A stretch of DNA of 64,000 nt from Nelumbo lutea (GCA_022828595.1 JAKGHH010000002.1:74868383-74932382); one strand, 5' to 3'; shown: positions 1 to 11,224, counted from the first letter of the stretch. Numbers and translations: made by a program. Notes: generated by a model not told the origin, from the letters alone.

Positions 1-1345
1 GAAATAGTTCATGACCACACAAATGTCCAAGGGCCAACAAGTTCACGACCATTGTCTTCGGATGATGGGTTACATCAACGAACTAGAGGCTCTTGGATCT
101 GGGCTGGACCTTGCGACCCAGATAGATGCTATCCTTAATTCTTTGCCTCCTTCCTTTAATCCGTTCATCATGAATTATAACATGAACAAGCTGAATGTCA
201 GCTTGCAAGAGCTCAGCAATATGTTGCAAAGAGATGAAGAACTGATTAGAAAGGATGAGCCTGTAGCTATGTTTGTTGAAGCTAACAAGACAGGCAAGAG
301 AAAGAGGAAGGCAAAGAAGCCTCAGAAGAATGCCACTAAGGGAAAGAAGCAGAAGAAAGACAAAACATCGGATGTCTGTCACTTCTGCAAGAAGACCGGC
401 CACTAGAAAATGAATTGTCCTGCCTACCTGGAATCCAAGAAAGGTAATTTCGAAACTTGTGTCATAGAAACCAATTTATTGGTAGCTTCTGCGTCCTGGT
501 GTATTGACTCTGGGCTTCAACTCATGTGTGTAACTCACTGCAGGGGTTCAAGGTAAGCAGAAGGCTGAGTGAAGGAGAAGTCACTCTCTACTTGTGGACT
601 ACTGCAACTGTTGCAGCCGTGGAAATAGGAACCATGGAGTTAATTTTTAGAGAAGGAAAAATTGTACTGAAAGATTGTCTTTATGTACAAAATTTAAGAA
701 GAAATTTGATTTTTGTTTCAAAACTGTGTGCAGATGGTTATTCTGTCTTCTTTAGTAATACGATTACTATTAAAAGAAATAACAGATTCATCGCATACGG
801 GGAACTGGAGAACGGTCTCTATGTTCTACATCCTTCTCTAGAAACTAACATAACCGAAACTACGTTGGCTGAAATCCCCAAGAAGAGAGCCCGTGATACA
901 GTTAATCCCACGTGTCTGTGGCATTACCGACTTGGCCATATTAGTGTTGACCGAATCACAAGGTTGGTAAAAGATGGTCCTTTTGGGTTTTCTAACTGTA
1001 AAAGATTTTCCCACCTGTGAGCCTTGCCTACAAGGCAAGATGACGAAACGTCCATTTAACGGTAAGCCTGAAAGATGTACATGCACACTTGACCTAATAC
1101 ATACGGATGTATGTGGTCCTCTGAGTGTTAGGACACGAAATCAACACGTGTATTTCATCACATTCACAGATGATTTTTCACGATATGGTTACGTGTACCT
1201 AATAAGACACAAGTTTGAATCCTTTGAAAAGTTCAAAGAGTTTAGACAAGAGGTCGAGAAACAATTGGGGAGAGAAATTAAAGCCTTTCGATCTGATCGA
1301 GGTGGCGAGTATCTCTCTGACGAATTCAGAAATTAAAGCCCTTCG
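1..1345 (+). pseudogene. Ty1/copia gag-protease-integrase remnant
   Basis: Degenerate pol of a Ty1/copia retrotransposon that enters from the left edge. Frame 11-406 is the end of Gag (UBN2 type) with a basic Lys/Arg-rich tract and the start of a zinc knuckle, CHFCKKTGH; a TAG stop follows directly where the knuckle should continue. The protease site WCIDSG is at about 499-516. Frame 526-1020 carries the pre-integrase motif LWHYRLGH, and frame 974-1336 the HHCC end (CEPC) plus the start of the integrase core (HTDVCGPL, DDFSRYGY, RSDRGGEY). A frameshift separates the last two frames. Reverse transcriptase and RNase H are absent because homology stops at about 1336. Clearly non-functional. Confidence 0.9.
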
Positions 1346-2720
1346 AACTGATGGAAACCAAGACTGCCGGCAGCCGATTTCAATTGTTGAGATTTGTTTT
1401 GCAAAATATATTTTATATGAGATATAAAATATATATATTATGGTTTCAAAATGATTTGCAAAATGTTTTAATTCCCAGGATCCATATAAGCAGAGAGTGC
1501 AACACTATTCCTTGCAGCCGAGGGAGAGGTCCTCTCTTGTCGGGTAGTGTATGATCATTATGGGCTGAGAGGTTAAGTGTAAGACCATTGAGGATAATAC
1601 CTGATGGGCTAATCTTGCATCTGCCCACAGTCCTTGGGTGTTACAAGGTGGCTTGGCCCAGGGACCACTTAGGGTAAGTGTTGGGCCTATAGAGCTCATC
1701 TGATGGGTTTCAGGGGGTGCACTGTCCATAACAGTGTATTCGGCCAGGCCTTGTAACAAAGGCTGGGCTGAACCCATGTGGCTGATGTGTAGATCAATGT
1801 TTGGGTCCCACGCCATACAAGGAAGCCCAATTGGGCAGTAGTTTGGAAGGCTAAATGAATACATAACCTTAAATGGGCCTTAAGCCCATTTCGAACTGGG
1901 CTAATTTGATTAGTCACTTAAGGGGTGGATTTTGAGATGGATCAGCTTATAGGATTGGGCCCACACCCTATCCACTTAGAGAGTCCAAGATCTAAATGAG
2001 ATTTAGATCTGGAAACTTCCTAATTAGATTAGGAGATGGCTGATCTAATCTGCAGATAAGATAAGGGTTATCCCTTATCTTAAAGGGACTCTAATGCAGA
2101 TATGATTTGGGTTAGCAACTCCTAATGGGATTAGGAGCTAATCCCTTTAAGTCTATAAAAGGAAGAGGGGGCGACAGCCTTTAGACAATCACAAGCAAGC
2201 AATACATAGTCTTGTCTTCAGAGCTGAAATCACAGAAGAGAGAATCTACACCCTGCAAATACTCTCTTGCCGCCTCCTTCCTGCAGCCGCCGCCTACAAC
2301 AGTTCGATCTCCAGTTCTTGGGAGAAATCAAGATTGGATCTTGATTCCAATCTTTTGGAGAAAAGATTGGTGGGAGTTGTATTCATAAGCCGTCTAGGTG
2401 ATTCTTGAGAAGGGTCAAGTTCTTTTGGAAGAACACTGCTGATTCTGCTCCACCCTGCACTGCGCCATATTCAGTGGGAGCAGATTTTGGATCCTTCCTT
2501 GGGCATGAACACCTTCATTAGAAGATATTATTTCTCTGTATCAAGTATTATCTCTCCCTACTCTTTTTTGTTCAGATTTGGTTCAATTTATGATTTAAGA
2601 ATGCGTTTTGAAAATATGATTTTTTAAATGAGGAATTCGATTTACAGTTGAAGGGAGAAAAAAATTTTTGCAATTCACTCCCCTTTATTCCCCAATCTTT
2701 AGGCGTCCATGTGATGGATT
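1346..2720 (+). mobile_element. LTR-like block (probable 3' LTR or solo LTR)
   Basis: Non-coding stretch after the truncated integrase, built like a plant copia LTR: U3 rich in short perfect hairpins (about 1870-1885, 1989-2010, 2057-2082, 2119-2140), a TATA box TCTATAAAAGG at about 2151-2161, then a CT-rich transcribed-leader-like section to about 2600. Neither a TG start nor a CA end with a target duplication could be fixed, so boundaries are approximate. It may be the 3' LTR of the element at 1-1345 after loss of RT and RNase H, or a separate solo LTR. Confidence 0.5.
2151..2161 (+). promoter_or_regulatory. TATA box of LTR-like block
   Basis: TCTATAAAAGG followed about 25-35 bp later by the start of a leader-like sequence. 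Consistent with a retrotransposon U3/R promoter. Confidence 0.5.
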
Positions 2721-4384
2721 TCTTATCCCTTCAAATAAAACAAATATTTTACTTCATTCATACTTTTTATAGTAGTGAAGATAAAGATTAAGATTTTCTC
2801 ATTTCGATACATGTGAGACAATACTTATTGCATAAAAGACTCTCATGTACAACGTCATAACCAATTCCAACAACCTCTATACCACAATAACCTATATTAT
2901 TGCATACGTGTAGGTTGTTAATAAATTTTACCTTACCTTTCTCAAAAAAAAAAAAAAAAAATCCAACATCCACACTATCAATAGCCTATACAATGAAGTT
3001 TAGATAATTCACCCATGATAATGACCAACAGAATTCTTTGGGGGATAATCATTACACCCCCCCCTCCTCAAAAGGAATGATGTATTGGTCATACCCATTG
3101 CCCTTAAGCAAAGCTGATTGACTAGGGAGCAGGGGCAGCCTCCCAAACTTTTCCCATCTCTATACCCATAAGGCCATAACATAGGGTAGCCCATCCCCTA
3201 ACACACAACCAGGTTGGGCTAATACTTGGGCCCTCTAAACTTTTCAGAGAAAATATTACTGGTTGAGGAAAAGTCACATTTGTACTTATTTATCTCAATC
3301 GTAACCCAATTTGATTCCTCGAAACCCCAATTCTAACTTTAACATAATCCATTATTTTTTTGTCTCAATCCAATTTGTTTGAATTGGATTTTCAGGTTAG
3401 GCTTGAATTGGAATAATTGACTTACTTGTTATTATAGGGTCAGATTAGACAATTTCTCCATCTTAACCCAACTCAAAGTTAAATAGGGTTCATTTTTAAA
3501 TGGACAATACATCACCTAGTGCATTGTAGAAAATTTTGACTAGTCTACATTCTCCATTCTCTCTCATCCAAGAGAAAATTCCTGGCCCCTCCATTCCTAG
3601 GGAAATTTCCCTGGAAGAGTCCATTAATTCTTTGAAAATCCATAAAAATATCCACTTTAACTCCAAATTGAATGATTATATATAAATCCATTACCCATAT
3701 TTCCAATGTTTTTTTTATTTACTAAATATATAATAAGATATATATTTTGGTTATTTTGAAAAGTAACCCTAAATTAAATCAGGCCATCTCTATTCTCTAC
3801 ATTTTCAAAGAAACCTTGATCCTTCTTACCTTGTCATCATTGAAGAGTACTGGTCTTATAAAGACAGCCAATACAAAATGGGGTGCCTACGCGGAGCCTG
3901 AGCTCCAGTGCTGCTGTGCATCATGCATCGATCTATTGGCGCACACAGAGTCACAGACACAACAAACACGAGAATAACTCTGGAAGGTATTGGGTTCTGT
4001 CTGAAAAACACAATTGGGCATCACACAGTGATGCTGCATCAGTGTAAAATAGAACACAGGACGAAGTGCCAACACGATATGGCGTTATAAATACATATCT
4101 TCATGATCAATTGAGGGGTGTATCATCAACTACAGAAGTTATAAATCAAAACCCTTTATGTAAGAGTACAAACACAAATATATACAGTACAAAACCTTGT
4201 ATATTGTATGTCTAAACTTTATACTTGTATTGTATATGTTTGTATTTACACTCTTTCCAAATTAAGTCTTAGCTCTGCTTCGAAAGAGTACAAATACAAA
4301 TATATATATTGTTAATACATACAAAATAATATAAAATACAAGGTTTCGTACTCTATATATTTGTATTCCTTCCAAACCGAGTCT
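2721..4384. other. gene-free AT-rich spacer
   Basis: No open frame here resembles a protein. The only clear landmarks are a poly(A) tract at about 2944-2961 and general AT richness. The short frames at 2788-2973, 3009-3194 and 3747-4090 show no recognisable motif. Confidence 0.6.
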
Positions 4385-4387
4385 TAG

Positions 4388-5204
4388 GTCGTGCTTGGTT
4401 GCAGTGCAAATTTATTTGCACTAGCACAAAATGAAAAAAATGCAATTTTTGGTTTAATTTTGCTTTGGGTTTTACTTTATTCTGCTTCAAATCTTATTTT
4501 ACTTTACTTGTACTACAATCAAACAAAATAAGGTAAACTCTGAAGTTAAAATAAGAGAAAAATTCCTAATTAGTACTTTGTACTTTGGGCCTAGTGTCAC
4601 TTTGGTCCCCGAATTTTAAAATGCAACAATTCTGTACCCAAACTTTCAAAACATGTCAATCCAGTACCTGCCATTAACCAGCTCATTAACTATCTGTTAA
4701 GTGGCATTTGAAAAGACACAAATCCCCTTTGAGTGTCATTTAATTTTCTTTATCAACCACCCAAAGTTGATAAAACATGAAGAATCTCAAATCTTTATCT
4801 CTTCTATTCAAGAAAGTTGGGGTCACCAGAATGCTCACTGATACGTGATCCCAACTTTCTTGAATAGAAGAGGCAAGGATTTGGAACTGTTCATTTTTTG
4901 TCAACATTTGAATGGTTGATAAAGAGAATTAAATGACACTCAAAGGGTATTTGTGTCTTTTCAAATACCACTTAATGGTTGGTTAATAGACTGGTTAATG
5001 ATAGGTTGGATTGACACGTTTTGAAAGTTTGGATATTAAATTGATACATTTTAAAGTTTGGGGACCAAAGTGACACTAAGCCCAAAATCTAGGGTACTAA
5101 TTGGGAATTTTCCTTAAAAATAAATCAGAATTTGCATCCAAATCATTTTCACTATCATAGTTTTGCATTGGTGCAAATAAATTTGCACTACCATATTATA
5201 TATT
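4388..5204. mobile_element. MITE copy A, interrupted by a foldback element
   Basis: Left end GTGCTTGGTTGCAGTGCAAA at 4391 and interior match the neighbouring intact copy at 5210-5461, including the segments TTGCTTTGGGTTTTACTTTA and CAATCAAACAAAATAAG. The copy is split at about 4556 by a palindromic insertion and resumes at about 5116. Its right terminus (TTTGCACTACC) is eroded, so no target duplication can be read. Confidence 0.6.
4556..5115. mobile_element. foldback element, near-complete palindrome
   Basis: About 270-bp left arm (4556 to about 4830) and right arm (about 4850 to 5115) are reverse complements with scattered mismatches. Matching landmarks: AATTCCTAATTAGTAC at 4562 pairs with GTACTAATTGGGAATT at 5094, and TTCAAGAAAGTTGGG at 4829 pairs with CCCAACTTTCTTGAA at 4851. 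The central loop is only about 20 nt. There is no coding capacity. This is typical of long-TIR foldback or Mutator-like non-autonomous elements; an RNA copy would form a long hairpin. Confidence 0.75.
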
Positions 5205-5209
5205 ATTAG

Positions 5210-5461
5210 GTTGTGTTTGGTTGCAGTGCGGTTTTATTTGCATTAGTACAAATGCATGGGAATGTAAATGTATAAATGCAAATTCTTCTTTAATTTTCTT
5301 TTGGATTTTACTTTATTCTATTTCATATCTTAATTTACTTTATTTTTACTGCAATCAAATAAAATAAGTTAAAATTTGAAACAAAAATAGGTCAAAACTT
5401 ACACTCAAATCATTTGCATTTGCATCAGTGAAAATTTATTTGCATTGCAACCAAACACAAC
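5210..5461. mobile_element. MITE copy B with 5-bp target duplication
   Basis: Terminal inverted repeats GTTGTGTTTGGTTGCAGTGC (5210-5229) and its reverse complement GCATTGCAACCAAACACAAC (5442-5461, one mismatch). Flanked by ATTAG on both sides (5205-5209 and 5462-5466). 252 bp, non-coding. Superfamily not assigned. Confidence 0.75.
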
Positions 5462-5466
5462 ATTAG

Positions 5467-6280
5467 AATCATTTAATAAGACAAAAAATTTGTATTTCTT
5501 TACACAATCTTCAACATGGTAGGCCATGTGGAAAGGTTGGTAAGGAAACTTATCCAAATAAAGGGTCCAGCAGCTTAGGATAATCTTGAACAAACACTAC
5601 AAGAATAATGTTTCCAATCCTTGAATTCTTTAATCTATTGGCTTCAGACTCAGCTCCTGATAAAATGGGACAGCTGGCAAGTTATGTGGCCTCAACCCAT
5701 GGATTCTAAGTCATCAAGGTTGCAGAAATCACTTTCTATAATTTGATATAATGATTGAAAAATACAATAAGGTGCATATTTTTTAAGCCAAACAAGGCTT
5801 CATTCCACTCATCACCACTAAACAAAACAAGTCGATCATCTCTCTCCTTAAAATGATCTGATTAAGAAAATGTGGAGGGTGCATGAGAGTCACCATCATG
5901 TATGGGTTCTTCAAATAAAAAATCAGAAAAATGAATATATATTTAATTAGTTTTATTTAAAATTATATAGGGTAACACTTTTAACATATTTTATATCATG
6001 TGTGTAATCCTTCTTTTGGTTAATTAGCATGCATATAATCTATTGAAAAAAATTAAAAATAATAAATTAATTCTCCTACTTTTCCTCCCATGTTTTTGAA
6101 AGAACATTTTATTTAAATATTATTATACCTTTTCTTTTTTTGTGAAAATCCCAATATTTTGTCAAATTAGAAATTATGTGAAACCCTAAATATTGTGAGC
6201 TTTGCTTTGAAAACATTGGGCGCCACAGGATCTATCAGATACATGGTATTATTCAAAGCAGCCATATGGATCAATTAGGG
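5467..6280. other. gene-free spacer upstream of PGIP gene
   Basis: AT-rich DNA without a credible reading frame or repeat terminus that I could identify. Confidence 0.5.
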
Positions 6281-6281
6281 T

Positions 6282-6287
6282 TTGACC
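6282..6287 (+). promoter_or_regulatory. possible W-box (TTGACC)
   Basis: TTGACC, the WRKY-factor core, 370 bp upstream of the PGIP start. A second TTGACC lies on the minus strand at 6534-6539 and a TTGACA core at 6404-6409. Such sites are common in pathogen-induced promoters but also arise by chance. Confidence 0.3.
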
Positions 6288-6533
6288 AATCCATATATAC
6301 GACCCAGATTGGCTCTTCCAATTTCTAACTCTGAATCTGATATCTTCTGAGAGGAGCTTTCCAGCAGTCCCCACTTCCCAGTACAGGTTTTACACGATTA
6401 ATGTTGACAAATTAAACAATCCCAAGACTCAGAAGTCGCCATGAATAAATGCTACAAATTAAAACACACGCTGACAAAGTGGAAATAAGGCAAAGCCAAA
6501 GAATGTCAGGCGGGCTTCCCCACTTTCCTGACT

Positions 6534-6539
6534 GGTCAA
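6534..6539 (-). promoter_or_regulatory. possible W-box (TTGACC)
   Basis: GGTCAA on the plus strand, so TTGACC on the minus strand, about 60 bp upstream of the TATA box of the PGIP gene. Inferred WRKY site only. Confidence 0.3.
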
Positions 6540-6597
6540 AATCCACTCAGCTGATTACCATGAATGAATTAAATCACTGATCTTATCCCAATCCCCA

Positions 6598-6605
6598 TAT
6601 ATAAA
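6598..6605 (+). promoter_or_regulatory. TATA box of PGIP gene
   Basis: TATATAAA, 47 bp upstream of the ATG at 6652, at the spacing expected for a short 5' leader. Confidence 0.65.
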
Positions 6606-6651
6606 TCAACACACTTGTTGCACTTTCTTCAGACTTAATTATCAACAAGCA

Positions 6652-7680
6652 ATGAAAATGGATTCCCATGGAAGTTTTTCTTCTTCTTTCATCCTACTCT
6701 TTCTCCTCGTTTCATCTTCTCTCCCATCTCCAGCTCTCTCTGATTCCACTCCTCGCTGCAACCCAGCTGACAATGGAGCCCTCTTGAGAATCAAAGAATC
6801 TTTGAACATCCCCGACTACTTCGCAGACTGGAATTCCAGCAAGGAATGTTGTGACTGGAGCCACCTCGGGTGCGGGGCCTATTCCGGTGAAGTCGCGGTT
6901 CTGGTCTTTGATTCGATCAATTCTCCTTTCAAAATCCCGGCAGCCATTGGCGACCTCTCCCACCTCTTGGCCCTTGCATTCTATGACATCCCCAACCTCA
7001 CTGGCTCCATCCCTTCATCATTCACAAAGCTTCAGAATCTGGTATCCATCACCATACGTAACACCACTCTCTCCGGCCCCATCCCAGAATTCCTCAGCCA
7101 ACTCAAAAATCTCCGGGAGCTGGAGTTGCCCTACAACCAGCTTTCCGGCTCGATCCCGCCTTCCCTCGTCAACCTCAATGAACTGAAGCTTCTTAGCCTG
7201 GGATGGAACAGACTCACCGGAAACATACCCGACTCGTTTGGGGGATTCAATGCAGACGTGCTGGGTGGTTTCTCCATGCTTCTGTCTCACAACCAGCTCT
7301 CCGGTGAGATACCCAGATCTCTGGGACAATTTAACGTGTCGAGAATCGATCTATCGTATAACAATCTCGTCGGGGACGCGTCGATTTTGTTCAGGGAGAA
7401 TGCAATAGCAACGTCGATTAATCTATCTAATAACCATCTGGACTTTGATCTGTCGAGCGTGAGGTTTCCAAGGAGCTTGAAATCTTTGGATTTGTCGCAC
7501 AACATGATTCGAGGGAGGATTCCCAAGCAAATCACCAAGCTGAATTTGCAGAGCATGGATTTGAGTTACAACCGGTTATGTGGAAGGATTCCGGTCGGTG
7601 GAAAGGTGCAGAAGTTCGGTGCCAAATCCTTCGCTTATAATCTGTGTTTGTGTGGTGCACCACTTCCTAAATGCAAGTAA
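6652..7680 (+). CDS. PGIP: polygalacturonase-inhibiting protein (PGIP), LRR protein
   Basis: Secreted cell-wall leucine-rich-repeat protein that binds and inhibits fungal (and some insect) endo-polygalacturonases, limiting pectin breakdown during infection. 342 aa, single exon; typical PGIPs are about 330 aa. Residues 1-30 are a hydrophobic signal peptide (FILLFLLVSSSLPSPALS). Residues 35-75 are the Cys-rich LRRNT_2 cap with CNPADNGALL and CCDW. About ten 24-residue extracytoplasmic LRRs follow (LTGSIPSS, LSGPIPEFLSQLKNL, LSGSIPPSL, LTGNIPDSF, LSGEIPRSL), then the C-terminal Cys cap LCLCGAPLPKCK. Several N-glycosylation sequons are present (NLT, NTT, NVS, NLS). The LRR near residues 200-215 is about three residues longer than in well-known PGIPs. 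A second ATG two codons in (MDSHG) could also start translation. Promoter and poly(A) signal fit a functional gene. Confidence 0.95.
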   Translation: MKMDSHGSFSSSFILLFLLVSSSLPSPALSDSTPRCNPADNGALLRIKESLNIPDYFADWNSSKECCDWSHLGCGAYSGEVAVLVFDSINSPFKIPAAIGDLSHLLALAFYDIPNLTGSIPSSFTKLQNLVSITIRNTTLSGPIPEFLSQLKNLRELELPYNQLSGSIPPSLVNLNELKLLSLGWNRLTGNIPDSFGGFNADVLGGFSMLLSHNQLSGEIPRSLGQFNVSRIDLSYNNLVGDASILFRENAIATSINLSNNHLDFDLSSVRFPRSLKSLDLSHNMIRGRIPKQITKLNLQSMDLSYNRLCGRIPVGGKVQKFGAKSFAYNLCLCGAPLPKCK

Positions 7681-7823
7681 TATCCAACCTCCATGGATGG
7701 AGATAGAACAGATTAATTAATAACTGCAACAAGGAACCTAAAATAAGGATATTGTTCTTTTCTTGTTTGTCTTCTGCTTCTTATATATGCTTCTCAGTTG
7801 ATGCAATGTATCTCTATCATTTC

Positions 7824-7829
7824 AATAAA
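7824..7829 (+). terminator. poly(A) signal of PGIP gene
   Basis: AATAAA 144 bp after the stop codon, in a T-rich 3' region. Confidence 0.5.
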
Positions 7830-7944
7830 TTTTATTCTGCTTATTTGATTCAATAATTTTATATTAACAACCGATCAATCACAATTAATCGCAAGCTTGC
7901 AACATGCTATAACTTGGCAAATTAAATCCAGTGATGGTGTTATT

Positions 7945-8215
7945 TTTTACTAGATAATATTATTTAATATTTAAATAATAATAATAAATATCGAATAATA
8001 ATATTTATTATTATTATTAAATAATATTTAAATAATTTTTATTGTTTGTTAAATAAATAGTATTAATAAATGTTATTTTTATGAAAGTGAAAAATAATAT
8101 TATTTATTATCTCAATAATAACAAATATTGAATAATAATATTTTTTATATGATGAAATGATTTATTATTATTATTATTAAATAGATGACATTAATGAGGG
8201 CATTAACATTATTTT
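7945..8215. repeat. low-complexity AAT/ATT repeat region
   Basis: Almost entirely runs of AAT and ATT, including self-complementary blocks such as AATAATATTATTTAATATTT. No coding signal. Confidence 0.7.
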
Positions 8216-8444
8216 ATCAACATGAATGTCTTATCACCAATATTCCATGATAGACACGAAGCTGGCGACTTTTATCCAACCCTACATCTGGAATGTCGAT
8301 TGTATTTTACATCACCAATATTCACAAAGTGGGGCTCGATGAGCGTGGCCAGCAATGTATTGTGGTCAGCATATTCATACTCATTATACTAACTCTGGTT
8401 CTTATTCTCTATTTAATACAACTTCTCAACTCCTATTTGGGTGC

Positions 8445-8697
8445 CATGGTTTTCAAAACTGGATTGGACCGGACGGTCCAAAAAAAATTGGGAATCAATT
8501 GGGAATCAATTTGGTCAGAAAACCATTGGTTCAGGCGGTCAAATCATTCGAAACATCCAACGATTTTGACCATTTTTTAATTTTTTATTTATTTTTATCA
8601 AAACAGACCACCCATTCAGTTCAAATATCAGACCATTTGACTTGGAAACCAGACCCCTGACTGATTTGTTGTCCGATTCAATTTTAAAAACCTTGAC
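8445..8697. mobile_element. MITE-like element
   Basis: Imperfect inverted ends: CATGGTTTTCAAAACTGGAT at 8445 against the reverse complement of GTCCGATTCAATTTTAAAAA ending at about 8690. The short direct repeat GGGTGC lies on both sides (8439-8444 and 8698-8703), as expected for a target duplication. About 253 bp, non-coding. Confidence 0.55.
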
Positions 8698-8703
8698 GGG
8701 TGC

Positions 8704-9680
8704 TGTATTACCAACTGCATCTATGGCCTAGCAGTTTCCAATCTCTCCAATAAGAAAAATACAGAGAGGAGACCTGAGAAAAAAAAGCTTATTAAGGGCA
8801 GTCTTGGCATTTAAAAAATTGACATTCTGTTGATTCTGACGTTGACATAACAGAAGGGGTGTAGATGACAGTATCAGAAATACCAGGGGAGGTGACTCCT
8901 ATTAGCACAAAGTAATAGGGTATATATGTTTCAGCAAGAGTAGTTGAGGGGAGGTTTTAAGAATTCATTCTATCATTTAAAATATCATCTGTCATTTTGC
9001 AAATAATATTTCTTCTTTCACATATCACTTGTCATATTTGTTGAAAATTAATACCAAAAAAGAAAGAAAACCAGAAGAATAATACTAAGAAATAAAGAAT
9101 AGGATCCGCTTACTTTTGCTTTGTTACAATTTACATAGAAAAATTAATGGCAAAGTTACATTCATAATGAACAAGAATGCCAAATTAAAAAAAAGCCCAC
9201 GCGGGAAACATCTCCTGTACTTATTAGTTATTCTTCATGGGAGATGTTCCCAATGCACAGTGGAGGCATTTGGTAATTTCAATGACCAAAAGTCAAGGGA
9301 AACAAGGTATTTACACTTTTTCTCAAAACTATAGGGGAGGCCTTTGTTAGGGTTAAAGTACAAACGTGGTTTATAGAATTGTTATAAGAGGATATTTTTT
9401 TTATAATTTTACTTAATGATAATGCAAAAATAATTATAAATCAATAAAATTTACTGAAAAAATTATTTATAAAAAATTAATAAAAATTAACATTAAGATA
9501 CAAAAAATAATACAAATTTATCTAGAGAATAGGAAATTGACCACTCTCACTAAAGCACAACTTAAATTGTGATTAAATAAACTAGACATAACTCCAAAAA
9601 ATAATACTTGAATTGAATTTAGATGGACACCATTTAATTGGAAATATCATTGAGCTACATCTTCAACTCTATTGATAAAT
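8704..9680. other. gene-free spacer
   Basis: No recognisable gene or repeat end. The segments CGGGAAACATCTCCTG (9201) and GGGAGATGTTCCC (9240) form a weak inverted pair. Confidence 0.4.
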
Positions 9681-9685
9681 AAAGC

Positions 9686-9714
9686 CCGCACATTGCATGG
9701 GTCCTCACTAGTCT
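9686..9714 (+). mobile_element. candidate Helitron 3' terminus (ends CTAGT)
   Basis: CCCGCACATTGCATGGG followed by TCCTCACTAGT. Plant Helitrons end in CTRRT a few bases after a GC-rich hairpin of the form CCCGCGCATNGCGCGGG. The hairpin here is imperfect, so this is a degenerate match. Confidence 0.4.
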
Positions 9715-10117
9715 ATCTATATATATAACAAGACGGTCCATGCCCACATGCCTCTCTTTGCTCCATTACCCCCACCTTTCATTGGAAAAACTTTAGCTGT
9801 TGGGGGCCAACAGCCTTTGATGTTGAGAGAATTTATGGGAGTGCCACGTTATTCTGGGAATGGGTAAATCAGTAATTACATGTTAATTTATTTTTACTAA
9901 ATACCAAAACATGGGTGTGAATAGGTGAACTACCCAGAACATGCCCAGCCCAGAAACTGTCTGCATTTTCAAAGATTAACTCATTAATCGTTAAACGAAT
10001 AATTGCAGCTGGCTCCGGCCGACGAAGACAAGCTGGTTTTCTTCCCGACCACCAGGACTCTCAAGCGATATCCGATCAGCATCCAGCGCAGAAGGAAAAT
10101 TGTAGCAAACGTGAAAT

Positions 10118-10330
10118 GTAATAGAGAAGATAGAATAGAACTGAATTGAGTTCAAGTAATTCATAAGAATAGAACTGAATTGACTGCTTTAATAGAAATT
10201 TATTTATAATTGACTCGAGCTAAATTGAGTTCAAGTAACTCATAAGAATCAAATCGAATTGAGCTCTACTAGCATGCAAACATTGACTCGAATTGAGTTC
10301 AGAGTATAAAACCCAAAACTCGATCGAACA
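10118..10330. repeat. degenerate tandem repeat (GAATTGAGTTC-type)
   Basis: Repeated units around GAATTGAGTTCAAGTAAYTC at about 10142 and 10216, with further GAATTGAG copies at 10256 and 10290. Minisatellite-like; no coding function. Confidence 0.5.
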
Positions 10331-11224
10331 TGAATTGAATTTCAATCTCCGAGTTTTTGAGTCCAACTTAACTCAATTTGACTCTGCTAGATGGTCCCCA
10401 CACTGGCCACTGAACAAGTATAGAGTATCCCATGTGAAACAAATCCACCGATGGATCCTCCACTCATTCTCATGGGATGGGGCTCCTGGCAGATCCACCG
10501 GTGGCCGCACTGTGCATGGGTGAGAAATTGGCCTTGGCCGCTAGGAAGTGGGATGGAGGGGTTTATGCCCAGATACGGAAGTCGTCATTTTTGGAACTTT
10601 ATAGAGTGCTCGGGCTAGAAAGGAAGACCAACAATCAAAACAAACAAAATCACAAAAATAATTTTCATAAAACTACATTTTTTGTAAAATAACATTTTGG
10701 AAATTAAAAGATATAATATTGTACTTTTGGAAAAAATTGAAAGTTTATTTAAAACGTATTAAATAATTACTGAAATATTTTTAAAATTTTAGGAAAATTT
10801 ATTACATTTGATAGATTTTGAAAAACTATTGAAAAATTATGTAACTTTCTTTGTAAATTATTGAAAATTATTAAAGATAAACGAGTATGGGAAAGGGAAA
10901 ACTATAATTTGAACCAATAATTACACAAATTATTACGATAAATTAGTATAATATTGGAAAAAAGGAAATAGTTTGTTAGTTTATATTATAAAATATAAGA
11001 TAAATTAGTGTAATTTTGTAATTAAACATTAAGAAAATAAATTATTTAATAATAATTTAAAAATAAATTTGAATAAATTACACAATTATAATAGATTTTT
11101 TAAAATTTTCATAAAATTACATTTTGAAAATTAAAGACAATTTAGTGTACTTTTAAAAATTTACCATGTGGCCAATACTCAGTATATCCTTTTGATTATT
11201 TGTCATCAAATTGAATATTGGGTT

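Noticed and set aside
1505..1917. Minus-strand open frames of 119 and 73 codons
   Set aside because: No domain motif; they lie inside the LTR-like block, and their composition is that of its non-coding sequence.
8293..8660. Plus-strand frames of 95 and 101 codons
   Set aside because: They cover the ends of a MITE-like repeat and have no similarity to a protein family I recognise.
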